Part shown: positions 1 to 4,852 of the stretch, piece after piece
Numbering within the stretch: position 1 is the stretch's first letter
How the letters are laid out: each line of letters starts with the position of its first letter
Assembly: GCA_021158735.1 (NCBI GenBank)
Contig: JAGGUC010000078.1
Location: 1-5,782 of the forward strand
Direction: 5' to 3'
From: Desulfurococcales archaeon
Lineage (GTDB): Archaea; Thermoproteota; Thermoprotei_A; Sulfolobales; NBVN01
Length of the DNA: 5,782 bases
The notes under the pieces: generated by a model
Databases searched by the model: none
What the model saw: only the letters and a program-made list of their open reading frames with translations
Told to the model about the DNA's origin: nothing
Position numbers and translations under genes: made by a program

Positions 1-142
1 AGAGGTCTGATTTTTCATTGCTCTATTGAAGATTTTCATGATTATATGATTAATTTATGTATTTAAATTTTTGTGTCTTCGTATTTTTCGTTATTCTCTA
101 GCAGTTCATGGTCTTGATGATGGTCATAGTTCTTATACAAAA

Positions 143-161
143 TTCCCGGGAAAATTCGGGA
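143..161. repeat. Dyad plus G-run element, copy 1
   Basis: The sequence is TTCCCGGGAA (a perfect 10-base palindrome), two spacer bases AA, then TTCGGGA. It matches copy 2 at 17 of 19 positions, the only differences being the two spacer bases. The half-site NCGGGA recurs at 146-151 and 156-161, exactly 10 bases apart, so both would face the same side of the helix. TCCCG and CGGGA at the outer ends could also pair as a 5-base stem. A TATA-like TTTAAAAA follows at 168-175. The function is unknown; candidates are an operator or an ORB-like origin element. Confidence 0.7.
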
Positions 162-167
162 TTTATG

Positions 168-175
168 TTTAAAAA
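168..175 (+). promoter_or_regulatory. Possible TATA box next to repeat copy 1
   Basis: TTTAAAAA starts six bases after the first repeat copy ends, which is where an upstream factor-binding site would sit relative to an archaeal TATA box. No convincing gene follows: the only nearby frame is 15 codons at 184-231. In a region this AT-rich such a box is easily produced by chance, so this is a weak call. Confidence 0.2.
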
Positions 176-243
176 GTATAAGTATGTTCTTTAGTGCAAC
201 TATTAAGAGAATGGTTGAGTTAGATTTTTAATGTGTATTACAT

Positions 244-262
244 TTCCCGGGAAGTTTCGGGA
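244..262. repeat. Dyad plus G-run element, copy 2
   Basis: This is TTCCCGGGAA, spacer GT, then TTCGGGA, in the same orientation as copy 1 and starting 101 bases after it. One further base (A263) extends an outer inverted repeat to TTCCCG (244-249) and CGGGAA (258-263) around an 8-base loop. Because both copies point the same way they are not the terminal inverted repeats of a transposon. Conservation of the palindrome, the two-base spacer length and the TTCGGGA arm, with change only in the spacer bases, is the pattern expected of a protein-binding site. Confidence 0.7.
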
Positions 263-364
263 ACTGCATATATCTTTTGTTTCTTAATTGTGCATATTAG
301 TTAAGAAATGTCTGCTATCCCTTGCTGCGTTAGTTCATGACTTTGTGACTTAGGTTGCTTATAG

Positions 365-376
365 AGTATTTATACT
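365..376. promoter_or_regulatory. AGTAT-TT-ATACT inverted repeat, candidate operator
   Basis: Five-base arms surround a two-base centre. The element contains TATTTATA (367-374), a reasonable archaeal TATA box for the vapBC operon. Its arms are the same AGTAT/ATACT word as the longer palindrome at 405-424, with the two centres 44 bases apart. VapB/VapC complexes usually repress their own promoter by binding such palindromes, so this is a plausible autoregulatory site; the binding itself is inferred. Confidence 0.45.
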
Positions 377-395
377 AATGTTATTATATATAATA

Positions 396-405
396 TTTAT
401 ATTTT
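396..405 (+). promoter_or_regulatory. Candidate TATA box for vapBC
   Basis: TTTATATTTT lies about 25-30 bases upstream of the Shine-Dalgarno GGTGG (427-431), so transcription from it would begin just before that motif and leave a very short leader. The competing box is TATTTATA at 367-374, which would give a leader of roughly 40 bases. The sequence does not decide between them. Confidence 0.4.
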
Positions 406-424
406 ATAGTATTCTTATACTATA
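405..424. promoter_or_regulatory. 20-base palindrome before vapB, likely autoregulatory operator
   Basis: The arms TATAGTAT (405-412) and ATACTATA (417-424) are perfect reverse complements around TCTT. The palindrome ends two bases before the vapB ribosome site GGTGG at 427. It shares the AGTAT/ATACT core with 365-376. Two roles are possible: a DNA operator for the VapBC complex covering the transcription start, or, if transcription begins upstream at about 397, an RNA hairpin next to the ribosome site. The first is more usual for this class of operon. Confidence 0.5.
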
Positions 425-436
425 TAGGTGGTTTAA

Positions 437-667
437 TTGGTGAAAACTGTGGCTTTGTCTGATGAGGCTTATAGGAGGCTTAAGGAATTAAAACGTAGAA
501 TTAAGTCAGAGAGCTTCAGTGATTTAATATTAAAACTTGTAGAAGAGTATGAGAAATCTAGAATTCTCTATCTTAAGGCTGCAGCTAATGAATTAAGGTT
601 AAGTAGTGAAGAAGTAAGTAAGTTAGAGAAGATCATAAGTGAGTTAAGAAGTAGGAGGTGGTGGTAA
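437..667 (+). CDS. vapB: VapB-type antitoxin (DUF217/PF02697 family)
   Basis: A 76-residue protein that is likely the antitoxin of the adjoining PIN-domain toxin; it would bind and neutralise VapC and help repress the operon. The N-terminal half (KTVALSDEAYRRLKELK, then SFSDLILKLVEE at about residues 26-37) has the pattern of the archaeal VAPB_antitox family (COG1753), a short strand followed by two helices that form the DNA-binding dimer. The charged C-terminal half (about residues 38-76, rich in Glu, Lys and Arg, ending RRWW) would be the toxin-binding tail. The start at 437 is TTG, five bases after GGTGG (427-431); GTG at 440 is almost as good and would remove one residue. The stop codon lies within the first codons of vapC, so the two are translationally coupled. 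GC content is far below that of the purine genes, consistent with acquisition by transfer. Confidence 0.85.
   Translation: MVKTVALSDEAYRRLKELKRRIKSESFSDLILKLVEEYEKSRILYLKAAANELRLSSEEVSKLEKIISELRSRRWW
654..664 (+). promoter_or_regulatory. Strong Shine-Dalgarno run overlapping vapC start codons
   Basis: GGAGGTGGTGG lies across the vapB end and the first codons of the vapC frame. It contains both in-frame GTG codons (658, 661), leaving no normal spacer for them. The distance from its last GGTGG (660-664) to ATA at 670 is five bases, the same as from GGTGG to TTG in vapB. Confidence 0.5.
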
Positions 668-1065
668 ATATAAGATGCGTTATTGACACTTCAATAATAA
701 TTGAAGTCTTTGATAAAGGAAAGTCAAACCTACTAGACTACTTGCTAAGTAGGTGTGACGAAATATTCATTCCATGGGTAGTTTTATACGAATACCTTTA
801 CGGTCATAAATACCTGGGAAAGCCAATAACTAAGAGAAAAGAAGTACTTGAAAAACTCGGAACAATTTTATGGATAAACCAAGAAATAATTGAGAGGGCC
901 TTAGACATAGATGTAGGTCTTCATAAGGAAGGCACTCCTATACCTTTTTCAGACATACTGATATCTTCGACGGCGCTTCAGCTTAATTCTGAATTAATAA
1001 CGCTAAATGAGAGACATTATAGGAGAATAAAGAACTTGAGAATTCATGTACCTAAGCTGGAGTAA
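658..1065 (+). CDS. vapC: VapC-type PIN-domain toxin ribonuclease
   Basis: A protein of up to 135 residues with the PIN fold, a metal-dependent RNase; family members cut tRNA, rRNA or mRNA and are held inactive by VapB. Visible acidic residues are D10 in VIDTSIIIE, E45 in VVLYEYLYG and D99 in PIPFSDILISS, the usual three PIN positions. The fourth region reads TLNERHY (115-121), with Asn where many members have Asp, a common variant. The length is normal for the family. The frame overlaps vapB by ten bases. The start is uncertain: GTG at 658 and GTG at 661 both lie inside or against the Shine-Dalgarno run GGAGGTGGTGG (654-664), while the typical PIN beginning RCVIDTS falls just after an ATA codon at 670. 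The real RNA target cannot be read from sequence. Confidence 0.87.
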   Translation: MVVNIRCVIDTSIIIEVFDKGKSNLLDYLLSRCDEIFIPWVVLYEYLYGHKYLGKPITKRKEVLEKLGTILWINQEIIERALDIDVGLHKEGTPIPFSDILISSTALQLNSELITLNERHYRRIKNLRIHVPKLE

Positions 1066-1072
1066 ACTGAAG

Positions 1073-2203
1073 TTAGGTTATTATATTATGTATACAGTCC
1101 TGCTCTAAGCACCACTTGATCTCCATAGCTATCCTCCTGCCTAAACTGATGGGCTTACCGAAGTAGAGCTTACTGTACTGGCTACCGATCCCCATATATA
1201 TGTTTGTCCCCCCACCGATCCTCGTCGCTACATCATACACTACCACCTCAAGGCCAGGTGTCACGAGCAACTGAAGTGTGAACGGACCTATTATACCTGG
1301 TGGCGAGAGCTTCTTGGTTGCCTCAACAAACCTGTCGCCTACGTCAAATAGCTTGCTTAGGAGGCTCTCACGAATCGTAGCCGCTTCATGACCTATCTCT
1401 ATGTACCTTATGTTTATGTTTTTGAGATCTAGTTGCACGTCCGCTGGAAGCCTCAGGAATCCATCAAGATTAGTCTGCAATCTCCTGTCAATACTGAGTA
1501 ACTCAACATCGTGCCTAACAATACTGTGGAAGTAGTTGACGTTGAAGTGAGCACCGATGACTAACTCCTCGATCGAGGCTTGAGACAGATCCTCCTCACG
1601 CACCACACCATCACTAACTAACTTCCTGAACTTCCTCCAGAAGTCATCCCGGTCAGTAGCTATGAAGAACCCCCTCTCAACCCTCCGCCTAGCTTCAGGC
1701 AGCTTAACCATGACGGCTCTGTCTATGTCATCTGGATTACTGAAGGTCTTCGGCCTCCTGATGCCTGCCTCATCAAGCAGCCTGTAGTAGCTTGCCTCAC
1801 CGTACCTCTCCTCCCATCTGAGGAGGTAGCGGTTGCCGAATATAGGTAGGTTGAGCCTCGACTCAATATTGTCGTACCCCACGTAAACCGAGAAGCTCCT
1901 GTTCGGGACGAGTATAGTGTTCATAGACCTCAGCTTACTGACTACGTCCTCACTAACTACATCACGGAACTTACCCAGCACTATGACCTCATCAACCACC
2001 CTACTAAACCTCAGGTAGGGGACCTCCCTACCCCTCTGACATATAGCTACCGTGCGTAAGCCCTCATCCTTAGCTCCATCGAATACGTCAAGTGCTGAGT
2101 GGCTAGCTATAGCACCTACATACAGTTTATCCACTCTTAAGTCATAGCCATCAAGTAGCTTACCCACCTCAAAACCTGGGTTTGATCTAGAACTCAAGCT
2201 CAT
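1073..2203 (-). CDS. purP: PurP, formate-dependent FAICAR synthetase
   Basis: This ATP-grasp enzyme converts AICAR, formate and ATP to FAICAR in archaeal purine synthesis, replacing the folate-dependent PurH transformylase. From ATG 2203 it has 376 residues (the M. jannaschii enzyme is about 361). Recognisable family segments are ASHSAL (33-38), QRGREVPY (56-63), VPNRSFSVYVG (99-109), FGNRYLLRWEER (122-133), PPGIIGPFTLQ (301-311) and RIGGGTNIYMG (328-338), spanning the N-terminal DUF1246 and C-terminal DUF1297 regions. The frame stays open to ATG 2272, but that start would put 86 bases inside purM and add residues the family lacks. TTG at 2197 is a serious alternative because GGGGTGA (2209-2203) precedes it by five bases. 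The gene overlaps the purM end by 17 bases and is last in the operon. A paralogue (PurP2) of unknown role exists in some archaea; the operon context favours the genuine enzyme. Confidence 0.9.
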   Translation of the reverse strand: MSLSSRSNPGFEVGKLLDGYDLRVDKLYVGAIASHSALDVFDGAKDEGLRTVAICQRGREVPYLRFSRVVDEVIVLGKFRDVVSEDVVSKLRSMNTILVPNRSFSVYVGYDNIESRLNLPIFGNRYLLRWEERYGEASYYRLLDEAGIRRPKTFSNPDDIDRAVMVKLPEARRRVERGFFIATDRDDFWRKFRKLVSDGVVREEDLSQASIEELVIGAHFNVNYFHSIVRHDVELLSIDRRLQTNLDGFLRLPADVQLDLKNINIRYIEIGHEAATIRESLLSKLFDVGDRFVEATKKLSPPGIIGPFTLQLLVTPGLEVVVYDVATRIGGGTNIYMGIGSQYSKLYFGKPISLGRRIAMEIKWCLEQDCIHNIIT

Positions 2204-3200
2204 CACCCCACGAAGTCCTAATAAATACCTTACCTGACCCCTCCCTGACCTTACCAATAACCTGTGCTTCATGACCGTACTTACCCGCTAAGTCGAGGAC
2301 CTCACTCACAGCATCCTTAGCTGCCGTAACGACCAGTCCAACACCCATGTTGAAGACTTTGAACATCTCACTTACCGGGACATTACCTAACCTCATTATA
2401 ACCCTAAATATTGGGTGTGGCTCAGGCAACTCAAGGACCATGTCGGCCCCTCCACCCAGAACTCTCTTCAACTTAGTGAATGCACCGCCAGTTATGTGGG
2501 CTGCCGAGTTAATTAACCCCCTCTGAATAGCTTCAAGAGTAAAGTTAGAGTAGATGACCACTGGCTTAAGTAGTTCTTGAGGAAGGTCGACACCATCCAC
2601 TACTGCATCATACCCTGCCGAGCCCTCAAGCACCTTCCTCACCAGTGAGTACCCGTTGGCGTGGATCCCGCTGCTCCTCAGCCCCACAACCACGTCACCA
2701 CTAACAGCTTTATTAGCGAAGTCCACGGACTTCTCAGCCAAAACAACACAGACAACATCAACGTAGTTGACGAGGCCCGGAAGTATAGCTGTCTCACCCC
2801 CCAACACAGCTGCCTTACTTACCTCGGCAGCACTCAAGACACCCCTGAAGACCTCCTCGAATACTTCCTCACTAGACTCAGGCATCGCTATGTAGTCCAC
2901 GAGGGCCTTCGGAACAGCCCCTTCACAAGCTACGTCATTAACATTCATCGCCACGCAGTCCCAGCCGATCACCTCGTAATTACCTAGCTTAGCAGCTACG
3001 ATCGACTTAGTACCCACGCCATCGACATGCAGCACTAGTTTCTTCCCTTCAACACCGATCCATGACGCGTACCCGCCGAGGCCGCCGACCTCCGCATTCA
3101 GCTCCCTAGCCAGCCTCGACATCATCTCCAGGGCTTTCTTATGCATTGACTTATGCTTCCTTAAGTCTACACCAGCCTTAGAGTACGTCCAGCCCTCCAC
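2187..3200 (-). CDS. purM: PurM, phosphoribosylaminoimidazole (AIR) synthetase
   Basis: This cytosolic ATP-dependent ring-closing enzyme turns FGAM into AIR. At 337 residues it is close to the bacterial length (about 345). Family motifs in order: YSKAGVD (6-12), LHVDGVGTKS (57-66), AMNVNDV (84-90), VLGGETAILPG (132-142), RSSGIHANGYSLVRKV (175-190), AAHITGG (233-239) and FNMGVGLVV (283-291). DGVGTK and NVNDV form part of the ATP and metal site of the PurM/PurL fold. The GTG start at 3200 shares its G with the purE TAG stop (TAGTG), and a purine-rich GAGAGGGT lies five bases ahead. No later start would keep the conserved N-terminal YSKAGVD. It is fourth in the operon and no domain is missing. 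Confidence 0.95.
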   Translation of the reverse strand: MEGWTYSKAGVDLRKHKSMHKKALEMMSRLARELNAEVGGLGGYASWIGVEGKKLVLHVDGVGTKSIVAAKLGNYEVIGWDCVAMNVNDVACEGAVPKALVDYIAMPESSEEVFEEVFRGVLSAAEVSKAAVLGGETAILPGLVNYVDVVCVVLAEKSVDFANKAVSGDVVVGLRSSGIHANGYSLVRKVLEGSAGYDAVVDGVDLPQELLKPVVIYSNFTLEAIQRGLINSAAHITGGAFTKLKRVLGGGADMVLELPEPHPIFRVIMRLGNVPVSEMFKVFNMGVGLVVTAAKDAVSEVLDLAGKYGHEAQVIGKVREGSGKVFIRTSWGDELEF

Positions 3201-3613
3201 TACCTACCCTCTCCACGCCCCCTGCACAGATTCAGTATTCTGATAGCTAAGTACGCTGCATTCGCAGCATTATCTATCCCTACAGTAGCTACCGGCACCC
3301 CACGGGGCATCTGAACAATACTGAGGAGTGAGTCAAGCCCTCCGAGAGCTACGTTCAGTGGGACACCGATCACTGGCTTATTGGTTCTAGAGGCTATGTA
3401 GCCCGGTAGGTGTGCTGCAAGGCCTGCCATAGCTATGAATACTGAGGCATCGGACTCAGCTATGTACTCCTCCAGTTCCTTGGGATTTCTGTGAGCACTG
3501 AGAACCCTCACCTCATACTCCACTCCGTGCCCCTCAAGCACCTTCATGGCCTTCTCAGCTACTGGTAAATCACGCTTACTCCCAACAATAACAGCTACCT
3601 TCTGCTTGCACAT
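3200..3613 (-). CDS. purE: PurE, class I-type N5-CAIR mutase / AIR carboxylase
   Basis: This 137-residue protein produces CAIR. It carries the class I PurE signatures: GSKRDL (11-16, the phosphate-binding loop, usually GSxSD), LSAHRNP (38-44, with H41 corresponding to the catalytic His), MAGLAAHLPG (62-71), ALGGLDSLLSIVQMP (89-103) and GVPVATVGI (105-113). The class II animal-type sequence in the third segment is absent. It is shorter than E. coli PurE (about 169) mainly at the ends. ATG 3613 has AGGTGA seven bases upstream, and that motif contains the purT stop; only seven bases separate purT from purE. No PurK lies in the window, so whether the substrate is N5-CAIR or AIR plus CO2 is not settled by the neighbourhood. 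Confidence 0.95.
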   Translation of the reverse strand: MCKQKVAVIVGSKRDLPVAEKAMKVLEGHGVEYEVRVLSAHRNPKELEEYIAESDASVFIAMAGLAAHLPGYIASRTNKPVIGVPLNVALGGLDSLLSIVQMPRGVPVATVGIDNAANAAYLAIRILNLCRGRGEGR

Positions 3614-3620
3614 GAGAGGA

Positions 3621-4838
3621 TCACCTAGTTATCTTAATTAATGAAGCCGCCCTCCTTGCCTTCTCCCTAGCCTCCTCAACAGTCTCCCCTCTAGCTAGGA
3701 CAACGAGCATCCTCCTGCCCTCATAGGTGAAGGGCTTACCGAACACCCTCACATTAACACCATCGATCTTAAGCGCGTCGTAAACCCCCTCGAACTTAGG
3801 TGCCCACACGTTACCCTCATCAGCATAGACTGCGTAGCTAGCTCCTGGAGTTAGTACCCTGGGTTCAGGCACTGGCAGACCTAAGACGCACCTAGCATGC
3901 ACTGCGAACTCACTCAAGTCCTGAGTAACCATCGTCACCATACCGGTGTCGTGAGGTCTCGGAGCCACCTCACTAAACAGTACCCTCCCATCCTTCGTTA
4001 AGAACACCTCAACACCAAAGATCCCTAAACCACCTAAACCTTCAGCAACCCTGCGACCTATCTCCTTAGCCTTCTCAACGACCTCACGTGACTTTGTGGA
4101 CGGCTGCCATGACTCTATGTAGTGGTACTCACCGTACCTCCAGTGCTCTACAGGCTCGGGAGTGACGGTAACTACTCCACCATCACTCACGTACCTGTAG
4201 GGGAGCACCGTAAACTCGGTCTCCAAATTAACGAACTCCTCAATTATGACTCTCCTGCTCTTCCCTCTAGCATGCCTGACCGAGTACTCATATGCTTCCC
4301 TGACAGCACTAGGTGATGGCTCAACAACCTTAGCGTGCCCGTGACCGCTGCTACTCATCTCAGGCTTTAGCAGGCACGGGTACCCCACCTTGTCACAGGC
4401 ATCCACAGCCTCATCAGGGCTCTCAGCGAATCCGTAGCGGGTCGTGGGAAGCCCTAGAACCTCTGCTGCAAACCTCCTCAACTCAACCCTATTCATAGCT
4501 ATTTTCACTGCCTTAGCATTAGGTATTATTAAGTAGCCCTCCTCCTCAAGCTCCTCTAAAGCATCTACAGCAATTGCCTCAATCTCAGGGACTACAGCAT
4601 CAGGCCTCTCCCTCCTCACCACAGCCTTCACTGCCTCAGGATTCAGCATGTCTATTACGTAGTGCCTGTGCGCGACATGCATTGCTGGAGCCCAGTCATA
4701 CCTGTCTACCACTACAACTTCAGTACCCAGCCTCTGTGCCTCGATAGCTACCTCCTTCCCTAACTCACCACCACCTAACAGGAGTAGTTTGACCGCTCCA
4801 TCGAAGAGCGGTGTTGAGAGCCTACTTCTTTTACCCAT
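3621..4838 (-). CDS. purT: PurT, formate-dependent GAR transformylase
   Basis: This ATP-grasp enzyme makes formyl-GAR from GAR, formate and ATP through formyl phosphate, replacing folate-dependent PurN. It has 405 residues from ATG 4838 (E. coli PurT 392) and is strongly similar throughout: GGGELGKEVAIEAQRLG (22-38), VDRY (44-47), APAMHVAHR (50-58), VPEIEAIA (83-90), GYPCLLKPEMSSSG (152-165), ESWQP (242-246), GIFGVEVF (272-279) and FSEVAPRPHDTGMVT (288-302). E277 and E290 match the magnesium-binding pair. These segments distinguish it from the related PurK. The glycine-rich loop reads SSSGHGH rather than the bacterial SSSGKGQ. The start is ATG 4838, not the GTG at 4847, because AGGAGGTGA (4852-4844) lies five bases before the ATG. 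The first 15 residues are an extra N-terminal stretch. Confidence 0.95.
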   Translation of the reverse strand: MGKRSRLSTPLFDGAVKLLLLGGGELGKEVAIEAQRLGTEVVVVDRYDWAPAMHVAHRHYVIDMLNPEAVKAVVRRERPDAVVPEIEAIAVDALEELEEEGYLIIPNAKAVKIAMNRVELRRFAAEVLGLPTTRYGFAESPDEAVDACDKVGYPCLLKPEMSSSGHGHAKVVEPSPSAVREAYEYSVRHARGKSRRVIIEEFVNLETEFTVLPYRYVSDGGVVTVTPEPVEHWRYGEYHYIESWQPSTKSREVVEKAKEIGRRVAEGLGGLGIFGVEVFLTKDGRVLFSEVAPRPHDTGMVTMVTQDLSEFAVHARCVLGLPVPEPRVLTPGASYAVYADEGNVWAPKFEGVYDALKIDGVNVRVFGKPFTYEGRRMLVVLARGETVEEAREKARRAASLIKITR

Positions 4839-4843
4839 ACAAA

Positions 4844-4852
4844 TCACCTCCT
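4844..4852 (-). promoter_or_regulatory. purT Shine-Dalgarno containing the purD stop codon
   Basis: Read on the minus strand this is AGGAGGTGA, a near-perfect anti-16S match, followed by five bases and ATG 4838. Its last three bases are the TGA that ends purD, so a ribosome finishing purD stops on the purT ribosome site. This decides the purT start and points to translational coupling. Confidence 0.8.

Larger units (their letters stand above)
1..436. other. AT-rich noncoding block with paired repeats
   Basis: No reading frame here has a plausible protein. The longest tidy one noticed is a 15-codon ATG frame at 184-231 without a clear ribosome site. Base composition is strongly AT (15 G or C in the first 60 bases). 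Against this background two GC islands stand out at 143-161 and 244-262, which are copies of one element. Short repeated words also occur: AGTTCATG at 103-110 and 332-339, and TTCTTATAC at 130-138 and 412-420. The last 75 bases carry the vapB promoter with two AGTAT/ATACT inverted repeats. No tRNA, rRNA or CRISPR repeat was recognised. What lies to the left of base 1 is unknown. Confidence 0.7.

Noticed and set aside
1..125. C/D box small RNA suggested by CTGA (7-10) and TTGATGA (114-120)
   Set aside because: The C box has T in place of the required purine, the boxes are in the wrong order and spacing, and no D' or C' pair is present.
184..231. A 15-codon plus-strand peptide after repeat copy 1
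   Set aside because: It is too short to judge, has no Shine-Dalgarno motif, and would be expected by chance in this region.
143..262. Terminal inverted repeats of an insertion sequence or a CRISPR array
   Set aside because: The two copies are in direct orientation with no transposase or target duplication, and there are only two units with a 101-base period and no spacer series.
2204..2272. PurP starting at ATG 2272
   Set aside because: It would overlap purM by 86 bases and add about 23 residues with no counterpart in the family.
2661..2987. A plus-strand protein of 108 residues inside purM
   Set aside because: It is antisense to a conserved, well-supported gene, and its translation shows no family features; it is a shadow of purM codon use.
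4836..4847. PurT starting at GTG 4847
   Set aside because: That codon lies inside the Shine-Dalgarno sequence AGGAGGTGA; ATG 4838 has ideal five-base spacing.
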